A DNA stretch of 64,000 nt from Ryuthela nishihirai (Eukaryota; Arthropoda; Arachnida; Araneae; Heptathelidae), in contig JAWZYU010000670.1 in the NCBI GenBank assembly GCA_038380435.1, forward strand, positions 24,250-88,249, written 5' to 3'. Positions 7,601 through 21,954 of this stretch are shown piece by piece; position 1 is the first letter of the stretch, and each line of letters opens with the position of its first letter. A program made the position numbers and the translations under genes. A model generated the notes under the pieces. That model was not told the DNA's origin, ran no database searches, and saw only the letters and a list, made by a program, of their open reading frames with translations.

Positions 7601-10600
7601 CAAAAAGTGAGAAAAAAGTTGATAGAACGACTCAGAGTACCAGAACGCACAATGTGATAAGCAAAGTTAAAATCGACCACTGTGCAGACATGACGTCACA
7701 AGCGTAAAATGCCTAAAATCAATGAAAAAGTGAAAATCGCTATAAAATCCGTTCTAGAAGAGCAAAATGGACAGTTTAAAAAGCTACACCCACGTAATCC
7801 ACCTCAGGGAACCCGATTCCGTCGTCAAAACCGCCAAAAAGTGACCCGTTCTAGAGTTATTCAAGGAAAAGTGACAAAAACTCAATCGGACCTGAGAGAG
7901 GACAAAAAAGCCGAAATCGTTGAAAATGACCCATCCAGTAGAATGAGACAAACCCCTCTAACATGAATCAGTGGTCCGAATTATTTAAAACGCCCCAAAA
8001 TGAGCAGGCCAAGTAAGAACGTATCAGTAAAGTTTCCAATGCTATCCTATGGGAATCCTAGGCCTAAAAAGGTCGAAAACATGAAAGATTCAAAAAATCA
8101 CTAAAAATCAAAAAAAGGGCTTAGAGAGCCAAAAAGCACATCAAAAGAAAGATGCTGAGTGAAGCTAGGATCTGATCAAAAGAAAGTCACAAAAAGTCCC
8201 TTCTAAGGTAGGGTTAAAAAGCCTCAAAGTTGCAGTGAAATAGCCAAAAAAAGAGACCCCCCAGGGTGAAACAAAACTGATCAAAGTGACCTTAAGGGAC
8301 CCGAAAAGACACTGGAAAAAACAAAGTCAAAAAAAGTCCAAAAACAAAGGAGATATAGCAATTTGAAATAATCTCACAATCTCCAAACCCTGGTTTTGCA
8401 GGTAACTGACAGACAGAGCTCTCCCCATAGACTTAATGTTAAATGAAGTTCTATCCTGTAGTCGCGATAATGTTAACGCTATGGGAAACGAAAAGTGGTC
8501 GTAAAATCCGTTCTAATTGTCAAAAATCAACGCTTCAAAGACCTAGTCATATGTTTTCCCATCTGATAAACCCATTGGTAAAGTCAAAACAGCCAAAAAA
8601 TGCATACTTTTTGAGTTATAACGAAAAAAGAGCCAAAAACGCAATCGGACCTGAGAGAAACCAAAAAACGCAAAAAACGTCAAAAAGACACTCTACACCC
8701 CTGAAGTATAAAGTATAAAACAAGAATCAGTCGTCCGAATTATAAAAAACGCCCCGAAACTGAGCAGGCCAAGTGAGAACGAATCAGTCAAAATGCCCAT
8801 GTTAACCTATGGAAACTGAAAACCAAAAACTGTCGAAAAGCTTAAATTTTCAAAAATTCACCAAAAATAGAAAAAACGACAAAAAGTGAAAAAAAAGTTT
8901 ATAGAACGACGCAGAGTAGAAGAACGCACAATGTGATAAGCAAAGTTAAAATCGATCACTGTGCAGACATGACGTCACAGGCCAAAAACAGGCAAAATCC
9001 ATAAAAAGGTGAAAATCGCTATAAAATCGGTTCTAAGAGACAAAAATGGATGGTTTAAAGAGCTATACCCATGTAATCCACTTCAAGGAACCCGAATCCA
9101 TCGTCAAAATCACCAAAAAGTGACCCATTCCAGAGATATTAGTCAAAAAGTGGCAAAAACGCAATCGGACCTCTGAGAAGACAAAAAGACCCAAATCTGT
9201 ACAAATGACCCCTCTGGTATAAAGAGACATCACCCTGGAACATGAATCAGTCGTCCGAATTATAAAAAACGCCCCAAAAATGAGCAGGCCAAGTGAGAAC
9301 GAATCAGTAAAGTTTAGCCATGTTAAAAGACATATGCTCCATAGACCTAATGTTAAACTAAGTTCTATCCTGTAGTCGCAATAACGTTAACGCTATGGGG
9401 AAACAAACATAATCATAAAATCCGTTCTAGGCAACGAAAATGAACGCTTCAAAGACCTAGACATATGTTTTCACACACGACAAAGCCTGTGAAAAAGTCA
9501 AAACACCAAAAAAATGCATAATTTCCGAGTTATTAACGAAAACGTGTCAAAAAAGCAATCGGACCTCTGAGAAACCAAAAAAGGCCAAAAAGGTCAAAAA
9601 GACACTCTCCACCCTTCAAGTATATAGTCTAATACAGGAATCAGTGGTCCGAATTATAAAAAACGCCCCAAACTGAGCAGGCCCAGTGAGAACGAATCAG
9701 TCAAGTTACCCATGTTAAACCTATGAGAAGTGTTGGAAAAAAGAGTCAAAAAAGGCGACATTTTCAAAAATTAACGAAAAATGAACAGACCCACTTAGAA
9801 GAGAAATGAAGACATCCACATGAAGATAGAAACACACAAAAAGATCTGATAAGAAAAAAAGAACCAAAAGTCACCTGTAAATGGGTCAAAAAACACCCCC
9901 CAAAAAGTGACATCCCCAAATCTTCTATATGAAGGAAAGGTCGTAGAGAGACGAAACTTGGCAAACAGACTATTTACACACATTTCGCTAGATACCAGGT
10001 GAAAAAAGTCGAAAAAAGTCAAAAACACAGAAAAAATCAAAAATCAGTAAAAGTGACAGGGAGGTGTACATCAAAATCACTAAAAAACAAGCAATCAGTC
10101 TTCCCAATTATAAAAAACGCCCAAAACTGAGCAGGCCAAGTGAGAACAAATCAGACAACACAGCCAAGTTAAAGCTGTGGGATCTCAGCACAGTGTAGAG
10201 TCACACAGCGTCAAAAACAGTCCAAATTCAAAGTCACCCAGCTAAAAAAGTAGCCCTTCTAGAAGAGAAACAAACCTGATCAAAGTGACACCCAGGTAGA
10301 GAGTGAGAACCTCCCAACAGCCTAGAGTGCCCTGAGACATTAAAGAAACCCACACCAGGGAACGAAAACCTCCCAACAGCCTAAAGTCCCCTGAGAAAAG
10401 AAAACACAGGAGAGAGAAAGCAAACCCACCCAGCAGCCCAAAAATTCCCAGAGACAACACAACCCAGGACAGAGAAAGGAAACCCACGTAGCAGCCCAAA
10501 AGTCCCCTGAGACAGCAAAGAATTCGCCAAAAATGCAAAAAAACGACAAAAAGTGAGAAAAAAGTTGATAGAACGACTCAGAGTACCAGAACGCACAATG

Positions 10601-13600
10601 TGATAAGCAAAGTTAAAATCGACCACTGTGCAGACATGACGTCACAAGCGTAAAATGCCTAAAATCAATGAAAAAGTGAAAATCGCTATAAAATCCGTTC
10701 TAGAAGAGCAAAATGGACAGTTTAAAAAGCTACACCCACGTAATCCACCTCAGGGAACCCGATTCCGTCGTCAAAACCGCCAAAAAGTGACCCGTTCTAG
10801 AGTTATTCAAGGAAAAGTGACAAAAACTCAATCGGACCTGAGAGAGGACAAAAAAGCCGAAATCGTTGAAAATGACCCATCCAGTAGAATGAGACAAACC
10901 CCTCTAACATGAATCAGTGGTCCGAATTATTTAAAACGCCCCAAAATGAGCAGGCCAAGTAAGAACGTATCAGTAAAGTTTCCAATGCTATCCTATGGGA
11001 ATCCTAGGCCTAAAAAGGTCGAAAACATGAAAGATTCAAAAAATCACTAAAAATCAAAAAAAGGGCTTAGAGAGCCAAAAAGCACATCAAAAGAAAGATG
11101 CTGAGTGAAGCTAGGATCTGATCAAAAGAAAGTCACAAAAAGTCCCTTCTAAGGTAGGGTTAAAAAGCCTCAAAGTTGCAGTGAAATAGCCAAAAAAAGA
11201 GACCCCCCAGGGTGAAACAAAACTGATCAAAGTGACCTTAAGGGACCCGAAAAGACACTGGAAAAAACAAAGTCAAAAAAAGTCCAAAAACAAAGGAGAT
11301 ATAGCAATTTGAAATAATCTCACAATCTCCAAACCCTGGTTTTGCAGGTAACTGACAGACAGAGCTCTCCCCATAGACTTAATGTTAAATGAAGTTCTAT
11401 CCTGTAGTCGCGATAATGTTAACGCTATGGGAAACGAAAAGTGGTCGTAAAATCCGTTCTAATTGTCAAAAATCAACGCTTCAAAGACCTAGTCATATGT
11501 TTTCCCATCTGATAAACCCATTGGTAAAGTCAAAACAGCCAAAAAATGCATACTTTTTGAGTTATAACGAAAAAAGAGCCAAAAACGCAATCGGACCTGA
11601 GAGAAACCAAAAAACGCAAAAAACGTCAAAAAGACACTCTACACCCCTGAAGTATAAAGTATAAAACAAGAATCAGTCGTCCGAATTATAAAAAACGCCC
11701 CGAAACTGAGCAGGCCAAGTGAGAACGAATCAGTCAAAATGCCCATGTTAACCTATGGAAACTGAAAACCAAAAACTGTCGAAAAGCTTAAATTTTCAAA
11801 AATTCACCAAAAATAGAAAAAACGACAAAAAGTGAAAAAAAAGTTTATAGAACGACGCAGAGTAGAAGAACGCACAATGTGATAAGCAAAGTTAAAATCG
11901 ATCACTGTGCAGACATGACGTCACAGGCCAAAAACAGGCAAAATCCATAAAAAGGTGAAAATCGCTATAAAATCGGTTCTAAGAGACAAAAATGGATGGT
12001 TTAAAGAGCTATACCCATGTAATCCACTTCAAGGAACCCGAATCCATCGTCAAAATCACCAAAAAGTGACCCATTCCAGAGATATTAGTCAAAAAGTGGC
12101 AAAAACGCAATCGGACCTCTGAGAAGACAAAAAGACCCAAATCTGTACAAATGACCCCTCTGGTATAAAGAGACATCACCCTGGAACATGAATCAGTCGT
12201 CCGAATTATAAAAAACGCCCCAAAAATGAGCAGGCCAAGTGAGAACGAATCAGTAAAGTTTAGCCATGTTAAAAGACATATGCTCCATAGACCTAATGTT
12301 AAACTAAGTTCTATCCTGTAGTCGCAATAACGTTAACGCTATGGGGAAACAAACATAATCATAAAATCCGTTCTAGGCAACGAAAATGAACGCTTCAAAG
12401 ACCTAGACATATGTTTTCACACACGACAAAGCCTGTGAAAAAGTCAAAACACCAAAAAAATGCATAATTTCCGAGTTATTAACGAAAACGTGTCAAAAAA
12501 GCAATCGGACCTCTGAGAAACCAAAAAAGGCCAAAAAGGTCAAAAAGACACTCTCCACCCTTCAAGTATATAGTCTAATACAGGAATCAGTGGTCCGAAT
12601 TATAAAAAACGCCCCAAACTGAGCAGGCCCAGTGAGAACGAATCAGTCAAGTTACCCATGTTAAACCTATGAGAAGTGTTGGAAAAAAGAGTCAAAAAAG
12701 GCGACATTTTCAAAAATTAACGAAAAATGAACAGACCCACTTAGAAGAGAAATGAAGACATCCACATGAAGATAGAAACACACAAAAAGATCTGATAAGA
12801 AAAAAAGAACCAAAAGTCACCTGTAAATGGGTCAAAAAACACCCCCCAAAAAGTGACATCCCCAAATCTTCTATATGAAGGAAAGGTCGTAGAGAGACGA
12901 AACTTGGCAAACAGACTATTTACACACATTTCGCTAGATACCAGGTGAAAAAAGTCGAAAAAAGTCAAAAACACAGAAAAAATCAAAAATCAGTAAAAGT
13001 GACAGGGAGGTGTACATCAAAATCACTAAAAAACAAGCAATCAGTCTTCCCAATTATAAAAAACGCCCAAAACTGAGCAGGCCAAGTGAGAACAAATCAG
13101 ACAACACAGCCAAGTTAAAGCTGTGGGATCTCAGCACAGTGTAGAGTCACACAGCGTCAAAAACAGTCCAAATTCAAAGTCACCCAGCTAAAAAAGTAGC
13201 CCTTCTAGAAGAGAAACAAACCTGATCAAAGTGACACCCAGGTAGAGAGTGAGAACCTCCCAACAGCCTAGAGTGCCCTGAGACATTAAAGAAACCCACA
13301 CCAGGGAACGAAAACCTCCCAACAGCCTAAAGTCCCCTGAGAAAAGAAAACACAGGAGAGAGAAAGCAAACCCACCCAGCAGCCCAAAAATTCCCAGAGA
13401 CAACACAACCCAGGACAGAGAAAGGAAACCCACGTAGCAGCCCAAAAGTCCCCTGAGACAGCAAAGAATTCGCCAAAAATGCAAAAAAACGACAAAAAGT
13501 GAGAAAAAAGTTGATAGAACGACTCAGAGTACCAGAACGCACAATGTGATAAGCAAAGTTAAAATCGACCACTGTGCAGACATGACGTCACAAGCGTAAA

Positions 13601-16600
13601 ATGCCTAAAATCAATGAAAAAGTGAAAATCGCTATAAAATCCGTTCTAGAAGAGCAAAATGGACAGTTTAAAAAGCTACACCCACGTAATCCACCTCAGG
13701 GAACCCGATTCCGTCGTCAAAACCGCCAAAAAGTGACCCGTTCTAGAGTTATTCAAGGAAAAGTGACAAAAACTCAATCGGACCTGAGAGAGGACAAAAA
13801 AGCCGAAATCGTTGAAAATGACCCATCCAGTAGAATGAGACAAACCCCTCTAACATGAATCAGTGGTCCGAATTATTTAAAACGCCCCAAAATGAGCAGG
13901 CCAAGTAAGAACGTATCAGTAAAGTTTCCAATGCTATCCTATGGGAATCCTAGGCCTAAAAAGGTCGAAAACATGAAAGATTCAAAAAATCACTAAAAAT
14001 CAAAAAAAGGGCTTAGAGAGCCAAAAAGCACATCAAAAGAAAGATGCTGAGTGAAGCTAGGATCTGATCAAAAGAAAGTCACAAAAAGTCCCTTCTAAGG
14101 TAGGGTTAAAAAGCCTCAAAGTTGCAGTGAAATAGCCAAAAAAAGAGACCCCCCAGGGTGAAACAAAACTGATCAAAGTGACCTTAAGGGACCCGAAAAG
14201 ACACTGGAAAAAACAAAGTCAAAAAAAGTCCAAAAACAAAGGAGATATAGCAATTTGAAATAATCTCACAATCTCCAAACCCTGGTTTTGCAGGTAACTG
14301 ACAGACAGAGCTCTCCCCATAGACTTAATGTTAAATGAAGTTCTATCCTGTAGTCGCGATAATGTTAACGCTATGGGAAACGAAAAGTGGTCGTAAAATC
14401 CGTTCTAATTGTCAAAAATCAACGCTTCAAAGACCTAGTCATATGTTTTCCCATCTGATAAACCCATTGGTAAAGTCAAAACAGCCAAAAAATGCATACT
14501 TTTTGAGTTATAACGAAAAAAGAGCCAAAAACGCAATCGGACCTGAGAGAAACCAAAAAACGCAAAAAACGTCAAAAAGACACTCTACACCCCTGAAGTA
14601 TAAAGTATAAAACAAGAATCAGTCGTCCGAATTATAAAAAACGCCCCGAAACTGAGCAGGCCAAGTGAGAACGAATCAGTCAAAATGCCCATGTTAACCT
14701 ATGGAAACTGAAAACCAAAAACTGTCGAAAAGCTTAAATTTTCAAAAATTCACCAAAAATAGAAAAAACGACAAAAAGTGAAAAAAAAGTTTATAGAACG
14801 ACGCAGAGTAGAAGAACGCACAATGTGATAAGCAAAGTTAAAATCGATCACTGTGCAGACATGACGTCACAGGCCAAAAACAGGCAAAATCCATAAAAAG
14901 GTGAAAATCGCTATAAAATCGGTTCTAAGAGACAAAAATGGATGGTTTAAAGAGCTATACCCATGTAATCCACTTCAAGGAACCCGAATCCATCGTCAAA
15001 ATCACCAAAAAGTGACCCATTCCAGAGATATTAGTCAAAAAGTGGCAAAAACGCAATCGGACCTCTGAGAAGACAAAAAGACCCAAATCTGTACAAATGA
15101 CCCCTCTGGTATAAAGAGACATCACCCTGGAACATGAATCAGTCGTCCGAATTATAAAAAACGCCCCAAAAATGAGCAGGCCAAGTGAGAACGAATCAGT
15201 AAAGTTTAGCCATGTTAAAAGACATATGCTCCATAGACCTAATGTTAAACTAAGTTCTATCCTGTAGTCGCAATAACGTTAACGCTATGGGGAAACAAAC
15301 ATAATCATAAAATCCGTTCTAGGCAACGAAAATGAACGCTTCAAAGACCTAGACATATGTTTTCACACACGACAAAGCCTGTGAAAAAGTCAAAACACCA
15401 AAAAAATGCATAATTTCCGAGTTATTAACGAAAACGTGTCAAAAAAGCAATCGGACCTCTGAGAAACCAAAAAAGGCCAAAAAGGTCAAAAAGACACTCT
15501 CCACCCTTCAAGTATATAGTCTAATACAGGAATCAGTGGTCCGAATTATAAAAAACGCCCCAAACTGAGCAGGCCCAGTGAGAACGAATCAGTCAAGTTA
15601 CCCATGTTAAACCTATGAGAAGTGTTGGAAAAAAGAGTCAAAAAAGGCGACATTTTCAAAAATTAACGAAAAATGAACAGACCCACTTAGAAGAGAAATG
15701 AAGACATCCACATGAAGATAGAAACACACAAAAAGATCTGATAAGAAAAAAAGAACCAAAAGTCACCTGTAAATGGGTCAAAAAACACCCCCCAAAAAGT
15801 GACATCCCCAAATCTTCTATATGAAGGAAAGGTCGTAGAGAGACGAAACTTGGCAAACAGACTATTTACACACATTTCGCTAGATACCAGGTGAAAAAAG
15901 TCGAAAAAAGTCAAAAACACAGAAAAAATCAAAAATCAGTAAAAGTGACAGGGAGGTGTACATCAAAATCACTAAAAAACAAGCAATCAGTCTTCCCAAT
16001 TATAAAAAACGCCCAAAACTGAGCAGGCCAAGTGAGAACAAATCAGACAACACAGCCAAGTTAAAGCTGTGGGATCTCAGCACAGTGTAGAGTCACACAG
16101 CGTCAAAAACAGTCCAAATTCAAAGTCACCCAGCTAAAAAAGTAGCCCTTCTAGAAGAGAAACAAACCTGATCAAAGTGACACCCAGGTAGAGAGTGAGA
16201 ACCTCCCAACAGCCTAGAGTGCCCTGAGACATTAAAGAAACCCACACCAGGGAACGAAAACCTCCCAACAGCCTAAAGTCCCCTGAGAAAAGAAAACACA
16301 GGAGAGAGAAAGCAAACCCACCCAGCAGCCCAAAAATTCCCAGAGACAACACAACCCAGGACAGAGAAAGGAAACCCACGTAGCAGCCCAAAAGTCCCCT
16401 GAGACAGCAAAGAATTCGCCAAAAATGCAAAAAAACGACAAAAAGTGAGAAAAAAGTTGATAGAACGACTCAGAGTACCAGAACGCACAATGTGATAAGC
16501 AAAGTTAAAATCGACCACTGTGCAGACATGACGTCACAAGCGTAAAATGCCTAAAATCAATGAAAAAGTGAAAATCGCTATAAAATCCGTTCTAGAAGAG

Positions 16601-19600
16601 CAAAATGGACAGTTTAAAAAGCTACACCCACGTAATCCACCTCAGGGAACCCGATTCCGTCGTCAAAACCGCCAAAAAGTGACCCGTTCTAGAGTTATTC
16701 AAGGAAAAGTGACAAAAACTCAATCGGACCTGAGAGAGGACAAAAAAGCCGAAATCGTTGAAAATGACCCATCCAGTAGAATGAGACAAACCCCTCTAAC
16801 ATGAATCAGTGGTCCGAATTATTTAAAACGCCCCAAAATGAGCAGGCCAAGTAAGAACGTATCAGTAAAGTTTCCAATGCTATCCTATGGGAATCCTAGG
16901 CCTAAAAAGGTCGAAAACATGAAAGATTCAAAAAATCACTAAAAATCAAAAAAAGGGCTTAGAGAGCCAAAAAGCACATCAAAAGAAAGATGCTGAGTGA
17001 AGCTAGGATCTGATCAAAAGAAAGTCACAAAAAGTCCCTTCTAAGGTAGGGTTAAAAAGCCTCAAAGTTGCAGTGAAATAGCCAAAAAAAGAGACCCCCC
17101 AGGGTGAAACAAAACTGATCAAAGTGACCTTAAGGGACCCGAAAAGACACTGGAAAAAACAAAGTCAAAAAAAGTCCAAAAACAAAGGAGATATAGCAAT
17201 TTGAAATAATCTCACAATCTCCAAACCCTGGTTTTGCAGGTAACTGACAGACAGAGCTCTCCCCATAGACTTAATGTTAAATGAAGTTCTATCCTGTAGT
17301 CGCGATAATGTTAACGCTATGGGAAACGAAAAGTGGTCGTAAAATCCGTTCTAATTGTCAAAAATCAACGCTTCAAAGACCTAGTCATATGTTTTCCCAT
17401 CTGATAAACCCATTGGTAAAGTCAAAACAGCCAAAAAATGCATACTTTTTGAGTTATAACGAAAAAAGAGCCAAAAACGCAATCGGACCTGAGAGAAACC
17501 AAAAAACGCAAAAAACGTCAAAAAGACACTCTACACCCCTGAAGTATAAAGTATAAAACAAGAATCAGTCGTCCGAATTATAAAAAACGCCCCGAAACTG
17601 AGCAGGCCAAGTGAGAACGAATCAGTCAAAATGCCCATGTTAACCTATGGAAACTGAAAACCAAAAACTGTCGAAAAGCTTAAATTTTCAAAAATTCACC
17701 AAAAATAGAAAAAACGACAAAAAGTGAAAAAAAAGTTTATAGAACGACGCAGAGTAGAAGAACGCACAATGTGATAAGCAAAGTTAAAATCGATCACTGT
17801 GCAGACATGACGTCACAGGCCAAAAACAGGCAAAATCCATAAAAAGGTGAAAATCGCTATAAAATCGGTTCTAAGAGACAAAAATGGATGGTTTAAAGAG
17901 CTATACCCATGTAATCCACTTCAAGGAACCCGAATCCATCGTCAAAATCACCAAAAAGTGACCCATTCCAGAGATATTAGTCAAAAAGTGGCAAAAACGC
18001 AATCGGACCTCTGAGAAGACAAAAAGACCCAAATCTGTACAAATGACCCCTCTGGTATAAAGAGACATCACCCTGGAACATGAATCAGTCGTCCGAATTA
18101 TAAAAAACGCCCCAAAAATGAGCAGGCCAAGTGAGAACGAATCAGTAAAGTTTAGCCATGTTAAAAGACATATGCTCCATAGACCTAATGTTAAACTAAG
18201 TTCTATCCTGTAGTCGCAATAACGTTAACGCTATGGGGAAACAAACATAATCATAAAATCCGTTCTAGGCAACGAAAATGAACGCTTCAAAGACCTAGAC
18301 ATATGTTTTCACACACGACAAAGCCTGTGAAAAAGTCAAAACACCAAAAAAATGCATAATTTCCGAGTTATTAACGAAAACGTGTCAAAAAAGCAATCGG
18401 ACCTCTGAGAAACCAAAAAAGGCCAAAAAGGTCAAAAAGACACTCTCCACCCTTCAAGTATATAGTCTAATACAGGAATCAGTGGTCCGAATTATAAAAA
18501 ACGCCCCAAACTGAGCAGGCCCAGTGAGAACGAATCAGTCAAGTTACCCATGTTAAACCTATGAGAAGTGTTGGAAAAAAGAGTCAAAAAAGGCGACATT
18601 TTCAAAAATTAACGAAAAATGAACAGACCCACTTAGAAGAGAAATGAAGACATCCACATGAAGATAGAAACACACAAAAAGATCTGATAAGAAAAAAAGA
18701 ACCAAAAGTCACCTGTAAATGGGTCAAAAAACACCCCCCAAAAAGTGACATCCCCAAATCTTCTATATGAAGGAAAGGTCGTAGAGAGACGAAACTTGGC
18801 AAACAGACTATTTACACACATTTCGCTAGATACCAGGTGAAAAAAGTCGAAAAAAGTCAAAAACACAGAAAAAATCAAAAATCAGTAAAAGTGACAGGGA
18901 GGTGTACATCAAAATCACTAAAAAACAAGCAATCAGTCTTCCCAATTATAAAAAACGCCCAAAACTGAGCAGGCCAAGTGAGAACAAATCAGACAACACA
19001 GCCAAGTTAAAGCTGTGGGATCTCAGCACAGTGTAGAGTCACACAGCGTCAAAAACAGTCCAAATTCAAAGTCACCCAGCTAAAAAAGTAGCCCTTCTAG
19101 AAGAGAAACAAACCTGATCAAAGTGACACCCAGGTAGAGAGTGAGAACCTCCCAACAGCCTAGAGTGCCCTGAGACATTAAAGAAACCCACACCAGGGAA
19201 CGAAAACCTCCCAACAGCCTAAAGTCCCCTGAGAAAAGAAAACACAGGAGAGAGAAAGCAAACCCACCCAGCAGCCCAAAAATTCCCAGAGACAACACAA
19301 CCCAGGACAGAGAAAGGAAACCCACGTAGCAGCCCAAAAGTCCCCTGAGACAGCAAAGAATTCGCCAAAAATGCAAAAAAACGACAAAAAGTGAGAAAAA
19401 AGTTGATAGAACGACTCAGAGTACCAGAACGCACAATGTGATAAGCAAAGTTAAAATCGACCACTGTGCAGACATGACGTCACAAGCGTAAAATGCCTAA
19501 AATCAATGAAAAAGTGAAAATCGCTATAAAATCCGTTCTAGAAGAGCAAAATGGACAGTTTAAAAAGCTACACCCACGTAATCCACCTCAGGGAACCCGA

Positions 19601-21954
19601 TTCCGTCGTCAAAACCGCCAAAAAGTGACCCGTTCTAGAGTTATTCAAGGAAAAGTGACAAAAACTCAATCGGACCTGAGAGAGGACAAAAAAGCCGAAA
19701 TCGTTGAAAATGACCCATCCAGTAGAATGAGACAAACCCCTCTAACATGAATCAGTGGTCCGAATTATTTAAAACGCCCCAAAATGAGCAGGCCAAGTAA
19801 GAACGTATCAGTAAAGTTTCCAATGCTATCCTATGGGAATCCTAGGCCTAAAAAGGTCGAAAACATGAAAGATTCAAAAAATCACTAAAAATCAAAAAAA
19901 GGGCTTAGAGAGCCAAAAAGCACATCAAAAGAAAGATGCTGAGTGAAGCTAGGATCTGATCAAAAGAAAGTCACAAAAAGTCCCTTCTAAGGTAGGGTTA
20001 AAAAGCCTCAAAGTTGCAGTGAAATAGCCAAAAAAAGAGACCCCCCAGGGTGAAACAAAACTGATCAAAGTGACCTTAAGGGACCCGAAAAGACACTGGA
20101 AAAAACAAAGTCAAAAAAAGTCCAAAAACAAAGGAGATATAGCAATTTGAAATAATCTCACAATCTCCAAACCCTGGTTTTGCAGGTAACTGACAGACAG
20201 AGCTCTCCCCATAGACTTAATGTTAAATGAAGTTCTATCCTGTAGTCGCGATAATGTTAACGCTATGGGAAACGAAAAGTGGTCGTAAAATCCGTTCTAA
20301 TTGTCAAAAATCAACGCTTCAAAGACCTAGTCATATGTTTTCCCATCTGATAAACCCATTGGTAAAGTCAAAACAGCCAAAAAATGCATACTTTTTGAGT
20401 TATAACGAAAAAAGAGCCAAAAACGCAATCGGACCTGAGAGAAACCAAAAAACGCAAAAAACGTCAAAAAGACACTCTACACCCCTGAAGTATAAAGTAT
20501 AAAACAAGAATCAGTCGTCCGAATTATAAAAAACGCCCCGAAACTGAGCAGGCCAAGTGAGAACGAATCAGTCAAAATGCCCATGTTAACCTATGGAAAC
20601 TGAAAACCAAAAACTGTCGAAAAGCTTAAATTTTCAAAAATTCACCAAAAATAGAAAAAACGACAAAAAGTGAAAAAAAAGTTTATAGAACGACGCAGAG
20701 TAGAAGAACGCACAATGTGATAAGCAAAGTTAAAATCGATCACTGTGCAGACATGACGTCACAGGCCAAAAACAGGCAAAATCCATAAAAAGGTGAAAAT
20801 CGCTATAAAATCGGTTCTAAGAGACAAAAATGGATGGTTTAAAGAGCTATACCCATGTAATCCACTTCAAGGAACCCGAATCCATCGTCAAAATCACCAA
20901 AAAGTGACCCATTCCAGAGATATTAGTCAAAAAGTGGCAAAAACGCAATCGGACCTCTGAGAAGACAAAAAGACCCAAATCTGTACAAATGACCCCTCTG
21001 GTATAAAGAGACATCACCCTGGAACATGAATCAGTCGTCCGAATTATAAAAAACGCCCCAAAACTGAGCAGGCCAAGTGAGAACGAATCAGTAAAGTTTA
21101 GCCATGTTAAAAGACATATGCTCCATAGACCTAATGTTAAACTAAGTTCTATCCTGTAGTCGCAATAACGTTAACGCTATGGGGAAACAAACATAATCAT
21201 AAAATCCGTTCTAGGCAACGAAAATGAACGCTTCAAAGACCTAGACATATGTTTTCACACACGACAAAGCCTGTGAAAAAGTCAAAACACCAAAAAAATG
21301 CATAATTTCCGAGTTATTAACGAAAACGTGTCAAAAAAGCAATCGGACCTCTGAGAAACCAAAAAAGGCCAAAAAGGTCAAAAAGACACTCTCCACCCTT
21401 CAAGTATATAGTCTAATACAGGAATCAGTGGTCCGAATTATAAAAAACGCCCCAAACTGAGCAGGCCCAGTGAGAACGAATCAGTCAAGTTACCCATGTT
21501 AAACCTATGAGAAGTGTTGGAAAAAAGAGTCAAAAAAGGCGACATTTTCAAAAATTAACGAAAAATGAACAGACCCACTTAGAAGAGAAATGAAGACATC
21601 CACATGAAGATAGAAACACACAAAAAGATCTGATAAGAAAAAAAGAACCAAAAGTCACCTGTAAATGGGTCAAAAAACACCCCCCAAAAAGTGACATCCC
21701 CAAATCTTCTATATGAAGGAAAGGTCGTAGAGAGACGAAACTTGGCAAACAGACTATTTACACACATTTCGCTAGATACCAGGTGAAAAAAGTCGAAAAA
21801 AGTCAAAAACACAGAAAAAATCAAAAATCAGTAAAAGTGACAGGGAGGTGTACATCAAAATCACTAAAAAACAAGCAATCAGTCTTCCCAATTATAAAAA
21901 ACGCCCAAAACTGAGCAGGCCAAGTGAGAACAAATCAGACAACACAGCCAAGTT
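4279..21954 (+). repeat. Six A-type HOR units A2-A7, each exactly 2946 bp
   Basis: Unit starts are 4279, 7225, 10171, 13117, 16063 and 19009, with no length change across 17.7 kb. Line-by-line reading shows these copies matching A1. The one substitution I noticed is in A7, at about 21,064, where the core box reads AAAACTGAG instead of AAAAATGAG, the same base found in B-type units. Such uniformity implies very recent amplification or strong conversion, unless assembly collapse and copying produced it. Confidence 0.94.
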
